Assembly (NCBI GenBank): GCA_024278935.1
Contig: JAJRSF010000066.1
Span: forward strand, 1 to 40,782
Origin: Candidatus Zixiibacteriota bacterium
GTDB taxonomy: Bacteria > Zixibacteria > MSB-5A5 > GN15 > FEB-12
Reading direction: 5' to 3'
Length of the DNA: 40,782 bases
How positions within the stretch are numbered: position 1 is the stretch's first letter; every line of letters starts with the position of its first letter. The translations under genes were made by a program, and so were the position numbers. Of this stretch, positions 15,948 to 25,664 are shown one piece after another. The notes under the pieces are model-generated. The model was given only the letters and a program-made list of their open reading frames with translations, searched no databases and was not told the DNA's origin.

Positions 15948-17056
15948 TGAGTGATAAAAATTTATCGGCAAAAATGTACGACTGGGTTGACAGCCGGTTT
16001 AAAATTTCTGCCTTAGTCGATTACATGGGTACAAAAGTTGTACCGACCCATTCGCATTCTATCTTTTACTATTTTGGTGGAATCGCATTGTTCCTATTTA
16101 TGATACAAGTCATTTCAGGAATATTACTTCTTATGTATTACCGTCCCGGTGCTGACTCCGCTTTTGAATCAGTACAATTTATTGTCTCGACCGTTTCATT
16201 CGGTTGGCTAGTGCGTGCTGTTCATTCATGGTCTGCGAATATAATGGTATTATTTGTATTCCTGCATATGTTTACTGTCTACTTTACAAAAGCATATCGC
16301 AAACCAAGAGAAATGACATGGCTCTCTGGTATGGGCTTATTTGCTCTTTCACTTTTATTCGGATTCTCAGGCTATTTGCTTCCATGGAACGAACTGGCAT
16401 ATTTTGCTACTCGTGTTGGAACAGGTATGGCAGGGGCAGTTCCGGTTATTGGTCAGGACTTGTTGATTATTATGCGTGGTGGTACCGAAGTTACCGGTGC
16501 AACTATCGGACGTTTCTTTGGTCTGCATGTTGCGATTCTTCCGGGTCTCTTCACAGTTCTTCTTTCAGCACATTTGATAATGGTTCAAAGACAGGGTATG
16601 AGTGAGCCGATTGAATGGGCAAACAAACCTGCTTCTGAAAAGAAATATATGAAGTTTTTCCCAAACTTCGTTTTGCGTGATTTATTAGTTTGGTTAATAG
16701 TTTTAAATGTTATTGCTGTCCTGGCAACATTCTTCCCGGATGGTATCGGCGTTATTCACTGGCCGCTCGGCGAAAAAGCCGATGCCTTTGCTCCACCTCC
16801 GGCGGTAATTCGTCCTGAGTGGTATTTCATGTTTGCCTTCCAGGCACTGAAGATGCTTCCAGCTCACATTCTCTTTTTAGAGGGTGAATTAGTTGGTATA
16901 ATTGTATTCTCGCTCGGTGGTCTTATTTGGGCAATCGTTCCGTTTATAGATAGAAAATCAGCAGTCGATCAAAAATCTAAACTGTTTACAGCTTTTGGAT
17001 ATTTTGTGTTGGCATTCATAATTTTTATGACCCTTTACGGTTACATGGTAGAATAG
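15947..17056 (+). CDS. Cytochrome b subunit of a bc complex
   Basis: Full-length cytochrome b (369 residues) combining the b6-like part (four helices with haem ligands in VHSWSAN, FLHMF, LHVAI and SAHLI) and the subunit IV-like part with the Qo-site PEWY motif (RPEWYFMFAFQALK) in one chain. It carries two b haems and the Qo and Qi quinone sites. The start is taken as ATG 15947, overlapping the Rieske stop by one base with AAAGGAG upstream. It lies directly between the Rieske and multihaem cytochrome genes and is therefore the core of a Rieske/cyt b/multihaem cyt c oxidoreductase, probably oxidising menaquinol (inference). Confidence 0.95.
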   Translation: MSDKNLSAKMYDWVDSRFKISALVDYMGTKVVPTHSHSIFYYFGGIALFLFMIQVISGILLLMYYRPGADSAFESVQFIVSTVSFGWLVRAVHSWSANIMVLFVFLHMFTVYFTKAYRKPREMTWLSGMGLFALSLLFGFSGYLLPWNELAYFATRVGTGMAGAVPVIGQDLLIIMRGGTEVTGATIGRFFGLHVAILPGLFTVLLSAHLIMVQRQGMSEPIEWANKPASEKKYMKFFPNFVLRDLLVWLIVLNVIAVLATFFPDGIGVIHWPLGEKADAFAPPPAVIRPEWYFMFAFQALKMLPAHILFLEGELVGIIVFSLGGLIWAIVPFIDRKSAVDQKSKLFTAFGYFVLAFIIFMTLYGYMVE

Positions 17057-17065
17057 GAGATGACA

Positions 17066-18304
17066 ATGTTTAAAAATATTTTTATCTGTCTCATGGTCTG
17101 TATGTTTTCTGCCGTAATGGTTTCTGCTGCTGAAAATAATTGTATGACCTGTCATGCAGATTTTGAAGATGACGACGGTCCTTCACATCTCATTTCTAAA
17201 GATGTGCATATTCAAAAAGGTCTCGGATGCGTTGATTGTCATGGTGGTGATCCATCGCTTGACGATATGGATGATGTCCGTGATTCAAAAGGTTACAAAG
17301 GTGTACCTGACTATAAAGATGTACCAAAGTTTTGTGCGAGCTGTCACTCTAACCCAGTTTATATGCATGACCATAACCCGTCATTGCCGACTGATCAGTT
17401 TGACAAATACAAAACTTCAATACATGGAATACAGCTTCTTTAAAAAAGTGATACCAAAGTGGCAAACTGTGTTTCCTGTCACTCGGTTCATCAAATTAAT
17501 ACTGCCAAGCTTCCGCATTCAAGCACTCATCCGCTGAATATTACCAAAACATGTGGTAAATGTCATAGTGATGAAACCTTGATGAATTCATATGGACTCG
17601 ACGCATCGCCGGTAGCTGACTATGAAGCATCGGTACATGGCACTGCTCTCTTTGAGCGTGGTGATCTTTCTGCTCCGGTCTGTAATGATTGTCATGGTAA
17701 CCATGGTGCCGCTCCTCCGGGTGTGAGTTCTCTGGTTGCGGTTTGTGGTACTTGTCATGCTATTGAATCTGAAATGTTTAATGCATCACCGCATAAAGAA
17801 GCATACGAGGAAACTGATTTCCCTATGTGTATGACTTGTCATTCAAATCATAAGATTTTAAAACCACAGGACAAATGGATTGGTACCGAAGAGCCTGCTC
17901 TTTGTATCGAATGTCATTCGGCTGATGATGGTACCAAAGGTTTAGAAACTGCCGCTGGTATTTCAAATGCTTTAAAATCTTTGGTTAAATCACAAGCTGA
18001 AGCTCAGGCTATACTTGATGAAGCGATTGAAAAAGGAATGGCAACAACCGATGTTGAGTTCACTATGAAAGAACTCAGACAGTCATTGATTCAGACTCGC
18101 ACAACTCTGCATTCATTTAATATTGATTCTGTTATGCCAAAAGCTGAAACCGGTATGAAACAGGCAGAAGATGTCAAAAAGAATTCAGCTGAATTAATTG
18201 AAGAATTCTATTTCCGACGCAAAGGTCTCGGAGTTACTTCACTAATTTTCACATTTTTAATTATTGGGCTCTATTTGATAATTAGAAAAGTAGAAAAGAA
18301 ATAA
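17066..18304 (+). pseudogene. Nine-haem membrane-anchored cytochrome c with an in-frame TAA
   Basis: Electron-accepting subunit of the bc complex. A signal peptide (FKNIFICLMVCMFSAVMVSA) precedes CxxCH haem sites, in order CMTCH, CVDCH, CASCH, then CVSCH, CGKCH, CNDCH, CGTCH, CMTCH, CIECH. A coiled region and a C-terminal membrane helix (LIFTFLIIGLYLII) follow. A TAA at 17441-17443 cuts the gene after haem site three. Both halves are in the same frame, and the codons between (KSDTKVANC) read as normal family sequence. A single change such as AAA to TAA explains it. The second half has only a GTG at 17459 with no ribosome site and no signal peptide, so it would not be exported by itself. ATG 17066 is 6 bases after AGGAG; ATG 17060 touches it and is unlikely. 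Confidence 0.85.
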
Positions 18305-18316
18305 ATCTAAACATAG

Positions 18317-18353
18317 AGAGATATGGGACATATTTTGTCTCGTATCTCTTTTT
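18317..18353 (+). terminator. Rho-independent terminator after the bc-complex operon
   Basis: A 13-bp stem (18317-18329 with 18337-18349, two G-T pairs), a 7-base loop and a T-rich tail separate the cytochrome operon from nuo. Confidence 0.8.
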
Positions 18354-18567
18354 ATTATAAATGGTTATATATATAAGTCTTCATTATTTTAATACGTATA
18401 AATAAGTAAATGATTCAAATCACGGCAATTATGAAATGATATTGGTAATTAACGACTTGAGCGAAAATAATTGTAAATAAAACTTGACAATTTTTATTTT
18501 TTTTGTTGTTTGCTTGAATTAAATTGTGAATTAAGTCACATAATGGTTTGTTGAAGAAGGTTGTTGT

Positions 18568-18924
18568 ATGGTTGCTGAATATTTATCGGTCTTAGTCTTT
18601 ATCTTTGTCGGAATTGGAATCGTTCTTTTTACGTTTTTCCTGTCAAAGCTCATCCGTCCTCATAATCCATATCCCAAAAAGAATGCCAACTACGAATGTG
18701 CTGAAGAGCCTATTGGTGATTCTTGGTTCCGATTCAATAACCGTTTTTATATATTTGCACTTATCTTTGTTATTTTTGATGTTGAAGCAGTCTTCTTGTT
18801 TCCATGGGCAGTCGCTTTTGGAGAACTTGGTTTATACGCTCTCATCGAAATGATAATTTTCATACTAATTCTATTCTTTGGTTTATTCTATGCCTGGCGT
18901 AAGGGAGCATTAAAATGGGTATAA
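18568..18924 (+). CDS. nuoA: NADH-quinone oxidoreductase-type subunit A
   Basis: First gene of an eleven-gene complex I operon. The 118-residue membrane subunit has three helices and the family loop NYECAEEPIGDSWFRFNNRFY, followed by FALIFVIFDVEAVFLFPW. The cysteine of the loop and the DVE of helix two are conserved. NuoA sits at the joint between the quinone module and the proton-pumping arm. The region of about 210 bp upstream, after the bc terminator, holds a TTGACA at 18484 without a clear -10 partner, and probably contains the operon promoter. The 3' end overlaps nuoB by 10 bases. Confidence 0.95.
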   Translation: MVAEYLSVLVFIFVGIGIVLFTFFLSKLIRPHNPYPKKNANYECAEEPIGDSWFRFNNRFYIFALIFVIFDVEAVFLFPWAVAFGELGLYALIEMIIFILILFFGLFYAWRKGALKWV

Positions 18925-19427
18925 TTAAGAAACTTCCGGTTTATTCGGAAAAAATCCCGGGCGGGGCTATTGTGACAACATCGGTAGAACAGGTGCTGAA
19001 TTTTGCGCAGGCAAAATCTCTCTGGTATCTGCTCTTTGGAACTGCTTGTTGCGCGATCGAACTTATGTGTACAGGAGCATCACGATACGATTTTGACAGA
19101 CTCGGTATGATCTTCAGAGCATCACCTCGTCAAGCCGATCTTATTATTGCTGCCGGTACAATTACGAAAAAGATGGCACCACGTCTTCGTACTCTCTACG
19201 ATCAAATGGCGGAACCTCGCTATGTTATCGCGATGGGTGGATGTACTATTAAAGGTGGTCCGTTCTATTATGATTCTTATTCAGTTGAAAAAGGTATCGA
19301 GCATATTATTCCTGTTGATGTTTTCATTCCGGGATGTCCGCCGAGACCTGAATCACTTCTTGAAGGTTGCTTAACATTACAAAAGCAGATTCAGCAACGC
19401 AAGCTAGGCGACTGGCAGGAAAAATGA
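18915..19427 (+). CDS. nuoB: Complex I subunit B (cluster N2)
   Basis: 170-residue peripheral subunit that holds [4Fe-4S] cluster N2, the last electron carrier before quinone. The ligands are the paired cysteines in GTACCAIELM, the cysteine in GGCTIKGG and the one in IPGCPPRPE. Residues around SRYDFDRLGM are also conserved. Length is typical. The nuoC start overlaps its stop (ATGA). Confidence 0.96.
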   Translation: MGIIKKLPVYSEKIPGGAIVTTSVEQVLNFAQAKSLWYLLFGTACCAIELMCTGASRYDFDRLGMIFRASPRQADLIIAAGTITKKMAPRLRTLYDQMAEPRYVIAMGGCTIKGGPFYYDSYSVEKGIEHIIPVDVFIPGCPPRPESLLEGCLTLQKQIQQRKLGDWQEK

Positions 19428-19894
19428 ACAACGAAGAACTAAAAGCATATATAGAATCTAACTATGCATCTCTTATGACTTTCTGTGAATCAGGTAAATA
19501 TGATTTGTGGTTTGAAGTAAAAGCTGATAATTTAGTCAGAGTTTGTCAAAAATTAAAAGATGATCCTGAGCTATTGATTGATTATTTCTGCAATCTTGGT
19601 GGTGTTGATACTACAGAAAATTTTGAAGCTGTATACAATTTAGCTTCCTCAAAGAAAAAAATTAGAATTGATCTTAAAGTTGTTCTCCCACATGAAAACC
19701 CATCAGTTGATTCGGTTCAGACGATATGGCCGGCGGCTAATTGGTATGAAAGAGAAATGTGGGAACTATATGGTATTCAGGTAAATAACCATGACAACTT
19801 GACTCGATTCCTTCTTCCAGATGATTGGGACCAAGGATATCCGATGAGAAAGGACTGGGACGCGCCTGATTTTATTCGTTTCCCTGACTTATAA
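19424..19894 (+). CDS. nuoC: Complex I subunit C
   Basis: 156-residue 30-kDa-type subunit, separate from NuoD (not a fused NuoCD). The hallmark block is at the C terminus: WPAANWYEREMWELYGI, then NLTRFLLPDDW and GYPMRKDWD. The start is the ATG overlapping the nuoB stop; an upstream in-frame TTG lies inside nuoB and is ignored. It packs against NuoB and NuoD in the connecting module. Confidence 0.94.
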   Translation: MNNEELKAYIESNYASLMTFCESGKYDLWFEVKADNLVRVCQKLKDDPELLIDYFCNLGGVDTTENFEAVYNLASSKKKIRIDLKVVLPHENPSVDSVQTIWPAANWYEREMWELYGIQVNNHDNLTRFLLPDDWDQGYPMRKDWDAPDFIRFPDL

Positions 19895-19896
19895 TA

Positions 19897-21000
19897 ATGA
19901 GTGACTTGAGAACTGAAGAATATGATCTGAATATGGGACCTCATCACCCGTCGACTCACGGTGTTTGCCGTTTGTTGTTGACGATGGATGGTGAAAGAGT
20001 TGTTAAAGTCGTTCCATATATTGGCTATTTACATCGTGCCATCGAAAAAATCTGTGAAAACAGATCCTATGCAATGTGTATACCTATGCTTGATCGGTTT
20101 GAATATGTAACTTCAATGTCTTGCAACCAGGTATTTTCACTCGCGGCTGAAAGGTTAGCAGGAATCGAAGTTCCTGAACGAGCTGAGTATCTCCGTGTTA
20201 TCATGCTTGAACTCAACCGTATCGCTTCGCATCTCATTTTCTTTGGAACTACTGCGATGGACATCGGTGCTTTGACTCCTTTCTTATATGCTCTTCGTGA
20301 ACGTGAAGATATTATTGACCTTTTTGAAATGACATGTGGACAAAGATTAACATACAATTATATTCGTATTGGTGGAGTATCAAAAGATATACCTGAAGAA
20401 TTTACACCTAGATGTCGTAAAACAATTGCTAATATCACTGAAAAAGTTGAAGAATATAAAAGACTTCTAAACGGTAACCCGATTTGGAAAATGAGAACTA
20501 TCGGTATAGGCAAACTTGATGCTGATCTTGCTTTAGCCTATGGTGCCTCGGGTCCTATTCTTCGTGCTTCAGGCGTTGACTATGATTTACGTCGTGATGA
20601 CCCATACTCAATTTATGATCGCTTCGATTTTAATATTCCAATATATCACAATGGTGATGTCTATGACCGTTACATGATTCGTCTTGATGAAATTCAGGAA
20701 TCATGTAAAATTGTCGGGCAAGCACTTGACAGTATAGTTGAAGGTCCTATTAAAGCAAAAGTATCACCGAATTTTAAACCACCGGCAGGTGAAACATATA
20801 CTCGTATTGAAAACTCTCGTGGTGAGATGGGTGTTCATTTAGTTTCTGATGGATCTAAAAAACCTTTCCGTTTGAAAGCTCGTGGTGGTTCATATCCTCA
20901 TCTGCAACTTCTCCCTGAAATTGCAACCAACTGTATGATCGCTGATTTAGTTGCGATATTTGCATCGTTTGATGTTATCCTTCCGGAGGTCGACAGATGA
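19897..21000 (+). CDS. nuoD: Complex I subunit D (49 kDa, quinone-binding)
   Basis: 367-residue subunit related to the large subunit of NiFe hydrogenases. The quinone-site hairpin NMGPHHPSTHGV is present with both histidines, followed by GYLHRAIEK and the ENRSYAMCIP region. The C-terminal block DLVAIFASFDVILPEVDR ends in the usual DxxR. Hydrogenase nickel-binding CxxC pairs are absent, so this is a true NuoD and not an Ech/Hyc-type subunit. The stop overlaps the nuoH start by four bases. Confidence 0.96.
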   Translation: MSDLRTEEYDLNMGPHHPSTHGVCRLLLTMDGERVVKVVPYIGYLHRAIEKICENRSYAMCIPMLDRFEYVTSMSCNQVFSLAAERLAGIEVPERAEYLRVIMLELNRIASHLIFFGTTAMDIGALTPFLYALREREDIIDLFEMTCGQRLTYNYIRIGGVSKDIPEEFTPRCRKTIANITEKVEEYKRLLNGNPIWKMRTIGIGKLDADLALAYGASGPILRASGVDYDLRRDDPYSIYDRFDFNIPIYHNGDVYDRYMIRLDEIQESCKIVGQALDSIVEGPIKAKVSPNFKPPAGETYTRIENSRGEMGVHLVSDGSKKPFRLKARGGSYPHLQLLPEIATNCMIADLVAIFASFDVILPEVDR

Positions 21001-22049
21001 TCGCAATCGGAATTACAGTTGCCTTAACAGAACTGCTCGGTTCGTTTGGTTTATCCGGCGGTTTACTCTCTGTCATTACATATACAATTTTAGCAGCCGG
21101 GACTTTTGGTCTGCTTTCTGTACTGGCTCTTTTCTTAGTATGGTGGGAAAGAAAAGTTGCCGGTCATATGCAACAACGGTTTGGTCCTATGCGTAATGGT
21201 TGGCATGGTTGGTACCAAACTTTGATGGATGGTTTAAAACTTCTGCAAAAAGAAGATATCTTAGTTGCCACTCGTGACAAAGTTGTCTTTTTCTGGGCGC
21301 CGGTTATGTGTTGTATCGCTGCCTTTGCGGCATACATTGTTATTCCGTTTGGTGATGGTCTTATTGTTGCCGACTTAAATATTGGCGTTCTCTATATAAT
21401 GGCGATCACAACTTTTACTGTCATCGCATTGCTTATGGCAGGTTGGGGTTCCAACAATAAATATGCACTCTTAGGTGGCATGCGTTCGGCGGCACAAGTT
21501 GTCTCGTACGAAGTACCAATGGTCGCATCGATTTTAGTTGTTGTCTTATACGCCGGTTCACTTTCGACTGTTGATATTGTTAATTCGCAATCCGGTAATT
21601 TTTTAAACTGGAATATATTTAGACTACCATTCGGACCTATCGCATTCATAACATTTTTAATCGCAGCAGTTGCCGAAGCAAACCGTACACCATTTGATCT
21701 TGCTGAAGCCGAGCAGGAACTTGTTGCCGGTTTTAATATCGAATACTCCGGTATGAAATTTGCGATGTTCTTCTTAGCCGAATTTATCAATCTCTTTACC
21801 GTCTCCGCTATTACTGTTATTTTATTCTTAGGTGGATGGCACGGCTTTGCTTTTATCCCAACATTTGTATGGTTCTTTATGAAAACTTTTGCGATTGTCT
21901 TTTTACTGATTATGGTCAGATGGACATACCCTCGTATGCGTGTTGATCAGCTTATGGAATTTGCATGGAAAGTTTTAGTTCCGATTACATTTTTAAATAT
22001 TATCGTAGCGGCTATTTTTAAACACTTTGGCTGGTACTGGGAGTTATAA
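20997..22049 (+). CDS. nuoH: Complex I subunit H
   Basis: 350-residue membrane subunit forming the quinone channel with NuoB and NuoD. Family blocks: WWERKVAGHMQQRFGPMRNG, GLKLLQKED, the acidic loop NRTPFDLAEAEQEL, and the arginine/tyrosine pair in RWTYPRMRVDQLM. About eight helices are seen. It follows nuoD directly; the usual nuoG gene, which normally lies between D and H in full operons, is missing. Confidence 0.96.
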   Translation: MIAIGITVALTELLGSFGLSGGLLSVITYTILAAGTFGLLSVLALFLVWWERKVAGHMQQRFGPMRNGWHGWYQTLMDGLKLLQKEDILVATRDKVVFFWAPVMCCIAAFAAYIVIPFGDGLIVADLNIGVLYIMAITTFTVIALLMAGWGSNNKYALLGGMRSAAQVVSYEVPMVASILVVVLYAGSLSTVDIVNSQSGNFLNWNIFRLPFGPIAFITFLIAAVAEANRTPFDLAEAEQELVAGFNIEYSGMKFAMFFLAEFINLFTVSAITVILFLGGWHGFAFIPTFVWFFMKTFAIVFLLIMVRWTYPRMRVDQLMEFAWKVLVPITFLNIIVAAIFKHFGWYWEL

Positions 22050-22052
22050 AGA

Positions 22053-22640
22053 ATGCTTGACTATATTAAAGGATTTATTGAACTGATAAAAGGTCTCGGG
22101 ATTACCGGGAAACATCTTGGTATGCATGCCGTTACTTTACAGTATCCTGAAGAAAAAGATGTTATGCCGGAACGCTCACGTGGTGTTGTGGTTCTGCTCT
22201 CTGATAAAGAAGACGGCTCTCTGAATTGTACTGGCTGTTTACTTTGTATGAAAGCATGCCCGACGGCGGCAATCATTATTGATGCACCAAGAGGTGAAGA
22301 TAAAAAGAGAGTACTTAAAAAATTCGAACTTGATTTTACTCTCTGCTGTTATTGTGGATTGTGCGAAGAAGCGTGTAATTTCTCTGCTTTAAAACTAACC
22401 GGTAAATATGAATACTCGACAGGTGATAAAGATGACTTGCTTTGGGATGTTAACAAACTGCAGGATGTTGGGCGTGATGTTGACTACGAAGACAAACGTC
22501 GGAAAAAAGTAGCCAAGAAACCGGCTAAGCCGGTTGTAGATGCTAATGCTAAAGTTGAAGATAAACCAGCGAAAGCTGTAGAAATTAAACCGACAGAGTC
22601 GGCGGATGATACAAAACCAAAAACCGAGGGAGAAGCATAG
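22053..22640 (+). CDS. nuoI: Complex I subunit I, ferredoxin-like, with long charged tail
   Basis: 195-residue subunit carrying two [4Fe-4S] clusters (N6a/N6b), ligated by CTGCLLCMKACP and by CCYCGLCEEACN; the second motif has N instead of the usual P after its last cysteine. In the absence of NuoE, NuoF and NuoG these clusters would be the electron entry point, possibly for ferredoxin. Residues from about 148 to the end are a low-complexity K/A/P/E-rich tail (RRKKVAKKPAKP, then DKPAKAVEIKPTES) that normal NuoI proteins lack. The tail might bind an electron donor (inference). Confidence 0.94.
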   Translation: MLDYIKGFIELIKGLGITGKHLGMHAVTLQYPEEKDVMPERSRGVVVLLSDKEDGSLNCTGCLLCMKACPTAAIIIDAPRGEDKKRVLKKFELDFTLCCYCGLCEEACNFSALKLTGKYEYSTGDKDDLLWDVNKLQDVGRDVDYEDKRRKKVAKKPAKPVVDANAKVEDKPAKAVEIKPTESADDTKPKTEGEA

Positions 22641-22645
22641 CAATT

Positions 22646-23248
22646 ATGGAATTTTTTGATAAAATAATTGAACTTATTGTAGCAGCTCCTGGAATTATAT
22701 TTACTGAACTCTCCACTCGACCTGTCTTCTGGCTTTTGTCTATGATGATGTTAGTCTCAGGGTTTCTGGTCGTCACTCTTAAAAATATCTTTCACTCCGC
22801 AATTTATCTGATCCTTTGTCTTTTCTCTGTTGCCGGTCTGTTTATTTTACTCCAAGCAGAATTTTTAGCCGCCGCACAGGTGCTTATATATGTCGGAGCA
22901 GTTGCGATTCTTATGATATTTGCGATAATGCTCTCGACCAATGTCTCCGGTAATAAAAGAATGACTACTCAAAACGGTCTGCCGGTTTCTATAATCTCAG
23001 CAGTCTTTGCTTTAGGAACTATCTCTTTTATTATTATGACAAAACTAAATGTTGTCATTAAAAATCCAGAGGGTGTCATTACCAAAGGTCTTTGGATTGG
23101 AAGTAAAGGGGAACTACCATTGGATAATATTATGTTGATTGGTAAATATATCATGACAGAATATATGCTTCCGTTTGAAGTTGTTTCGGTTCTGCTACTG
23201 GCTTCCATGATTGGTGCTATTGCTTTAGCAAGAAAGGAACGGTCATAA
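22646..23248 (+). CDS. nuoJ: Complex I subunit J
   Basis: 200 residues with five hydrophobic helices. The conserved segment is EFLAAAQVLIYVGAVAILMIFAIML in helix three, whose pi-bulge links the quinone cavity to the pump arm. A periplasmic loop (NPEGVITKGLWIGSKGELP) and a final helix (VVSVLLLASMIGAIALARK) are typical. It begins 5 bases after nuoI. Confidence 0.94.
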   Translation: MEFFDKIIELIVAAPGIIFTELSTRPVFWLLSMMMLVSGFLVVTLKNIFHSAIYLILCLFSVAGLFILLQAEFLAAAQVLIYVGAVAILMIFAIMLSTNVSGNKRMTTQNGLPVSIISAVFALGTISFIIMTKLNVVIKNPEGVITKGLWIGSKGELPLDNIMLIGKYIMTEYMLPFEVVSVLLLASMIGAIALARKERS

Positions 23249-23249
23249 T

Positions 23250-23549
23250 ATGGTTGCTTATCTTTCTGTTGCTGCCGTGCTATTTTCATTAGGTCTTTTT
23301 GGAGTGTTAACTCGCAGAAATATTATCGGTATTCTGATGTCATTAGAACTGATGTTTAACGCTGTGAATATAAATCTCGTAGCATTTAATAAATTTGTCT
23401 GGCCGGGTGAATTAACCGGTCAATTGTTTTCCCTGTTTATAATTGTTGTTGCCGCCGCCGAAGCTGTTGTCGGACTCGCTATTGTTCTTCTGCTCTATCG
23501 CAACTGGCAAGATATTACTAATGATAACATAAATGTGCTGAAGTGGTAG
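23250..23549 (+). CDS. nuoK: Complex I subunit K
   Basis: 99-residue, three-helix subunit homologous to MrpC. Two buried glutamates of the proton path are visible: in LMSLELMFNAVNINL and in AAAEAVVGLAIVLLLYR. The length is exactly typical. The start is one base after the nuoJ stop. Confidence 0.95.
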   Translation: MVAYLSVAAVLFSLGLFGVLTRRNIIGILMSLELMFNAVNINLVAFNKFVWPGELTGQLFSLFIIVVAAAEAVVGLAIVLLLYRNWQDITNDNINVLKW

Positions 23550-23558
23550 GATAGAAAA

Positions 23559-25637
23559 ATGACCGAACATGCATATCTTATAGTTTTACTCCCGCTCTTC
23601 TCATTTTTAACAATAGTTTTTGCCCTCCGTTGGAAAGAACAAGTATCGGCAGTTTTCTCAGTTGGTATGATTGCGACATCACTTATAATGTCTATCATGG
23701 TTCTCATAGAAACTTTGGGACACCAAGGCGACTATTACGCCGCCGCTTTTTCAATCGTAGAACTGGGTGCTTTTAAATTACAACTCGGAATGTTGATTGA
23801 CCCGCTTACGGCGATGATGCTTGTTGTGGTAACTTCGATTGGTACCTGTGTTGAGATTTATTCTATCGGATATATGAAAGATGATCCTCGGTTCAGCAGG
23901 TTCTTCGCTTACCTTTCTCTCTTCTTGTTCTCAATGCTCGGTTTAGTGATTTCTGATAATTTCTTTATGACATTTATATTCTGGGAACTTGTAGGCTTAA
24001 CATCATATCTCTTGATTGGTTTCTGGTTTGAGAAAAAATCAGCCGCTGATGCCTGTAAAAAAGCGTTCCTTACGACACGAGTGGGTGATTTAGGATTTAT
24101 CGTCGGCTTATTGATGATAATGTATTATTGCGGAACATTTAATTACGCCGAAGTATTCACTATGATCGGAGCCGGAGCGGTTCCATCCGGGATTGTTACA
24201 ATCCTCGCCATTGGCGTCTTCTGTGGTGCTGTTGGTAAATCAGCACAGTTCCCGCTTCATGCCTGGCTTCCTGATGCAATGGAAGGTCCTACACCAGTCT
24301 CGGCGATTGTTCACTCGGCTACCATGGTAGCGGCAGGTGTTTATTTAGTCGCTCGTACAATGTCAATTTTTATTGCCTCGGCTGAGGCTTCTATGGTAGT
24401 TGCGGTAATTGGAATAGCGACATCTTTGATGGCGGCAACGATTGCACTTGTGCAAGTTGATATAAAACGAATTTTAGCTTACTCAACAATTTCACAACTC
24501 GGCTATATGATTATGGCACTCGGTCTCTATGGTGTTGATACTGCCAACGGACATCATTCTCCTGGATTCTACGCCGGTACGTTCCACTTAATGACACACG
24601 CATTCTTTAAATCGCTTCTCTTTATGGGTGCAGGTTCGGTTATCCATGCTGTGCATACCAATGACATTATGGAGATGGGTGGTCTTTGGAAAAAAATGAA
24701 ATATACTGCACCGGTGTTTTTAATCGGTTCACTTTCTATTGCGGGTTTCCCTCTTACTTCGGGCTTCTTCTCTAAAGATGAAATTGTCGCAACAACATTT
24801 GGACATCCTGTTTTCACTGTCCTAACTTTACTTATCGCATTCATGACAGCATTTTATATGTGGCGTTTATGTTTCCTTACTTTCTTTGGCGAACCACGGG
24901 TTGCCCATCGTTATGAACATGCTCACGAATCTCCAAACACTATGACATATCCGTTGTTCTTCCTAGCCTTCATGGCGATCTTCGCCGGTTGGACAGGTAT
25001 CCCAGCACTCAAACATGGCTTCGCATCATTTGTCGCTCATGGTGAAGGGTATGTTCCGCATGCTGACTGGGTCAACTATATCGTTTCATCTATTGTAGGA
25101 CTAAGTGGTATCGGGTTAGCATATCTGATGTACATAAAAAAATCTATCTCTGCCGATAAAATTGCTGAAAAATTTAAACCACTTTATAATCTCTTCTGGA
25201 ATAAATGGTATTTCGATGAAATTTATCAAGCTGCTATCATTGACCCAATTATGACTTTTGGTCGTTGGATGTGGACGTTTGATGGAAAAATTATTGATGG
25301 TGCCGTTAATGGAATGGCTACCCTTACTATGTGGTGGGCGGATGTCAAGATGTGGATTGACAAGTGGATTATCGACGGTGCCGTAAATGGCGCCGGATTT
25401 ATTGTTCGCATGGCTGGGTCTGTGTTGAAATATTTACAGACCGGTCGCATGCAGTTCTATCTTATCTTAAGTATGATATTAGTAATCGTAATGATATTGT
25501 TAAAATTTGAAATTGCTCACATTAATATTGAATGGCCATCGATGACTGTAATATTTATTATTGCTGTTTTAGCACTATCGATAGCATCACGATTTGTTTC
25601 TGAAGATGCAAATCAGGAGTCCGAAAATGAAAAATAG
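23559..25637 (+). CDS. nuoL: Complex I subunit L (antiporter-like proton pump)
   Basis: 692-residue distal pump subunit. The key glutamate is in FWELVGLTSYLLIGFW, and the lysine paths are in KKAFLTTRVGDLG and GKSAQFPLHAWLPDAMEGPTP, followed by SAIVHSATMVAAG. The C-terminal lateral-helix region is present (WNKWYFDEIYQAAI). Two copies of IIDGAVNG near residues 572 and 603 suggest a small internal duplication there. NuoL is somewhat longer than the E. coli form. Confidence 0.96.
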   Translation: MTEHAYLIVLLPLFSFLTIVFALRWKEQVSAVFSVGMIATSLIMSIMVLIETLGHQGDYYAAAFSIVELGAFKLQLGMLIDPLTAMMLVVVTSIGTCVEIYSIGYMKDDPRFSRFFAYLSLFLFSMLGLVISDNFFMTFIFWELVGLTSYLLIGFWFEKKSAADACKKAFLTTRVGDLGFIVGLLMIMYYCGTFNYAEVFTMIGAGAVPSGIVTILAIGVFCGAVGKSAQFPLHAWLPDAMEGPTPVSAIVHSATMVAAGVYLVARTMSIFIASAEASMVVAVIGIATSLMAATIALVQVDIKRILAYSTISQLGYMIMALGLYGVDTANGHHSPGFYAGTFHLMTHAFFKSLLFMGAGSVIHAVHTNDIMEMGGLWKKMKYTAPVFLIGSLSIAGFPLTSGFFSKDEIVATTFGHPVFTVLTLLIAFMTAFYMWRLCFLTFFGEPRVAHRYEHAHESPNTMTYPLFFLAFMAIFAGWTGIPALKHGFASFVAHGEGYVPHADWVNYIVSSIVGLSGIGLAYLMYIKKSISADKIAEKFKPLYNLFWNKWYFDEIYQAAIIDPIMTFGRWMWTFDGKIIDGAVNGMATLTMWWADVKMWIDKWIIDGAVNGAGFIVRMAGSVLKYLQTGRMQFYLILSMILVIVMILLKFEIAHINIEWPSMTVIFIIAVLALSIASRFVSEDANQESENEK

Positions 25638-25664
25638 TAGTTTGATTCTGGAGGTATACAGATA

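Noticed and set aside
17441-17443. TAA reassigned to an amino acid
   Set aside because: TAA ends many intact genes in the window, for example at 372 and 19894.
18354-18567. Promoter of the nuo operon at TTGACA 18484
   Set aside because: No acceptable -10 box at 16-18 bases; left unlisted as a feature.
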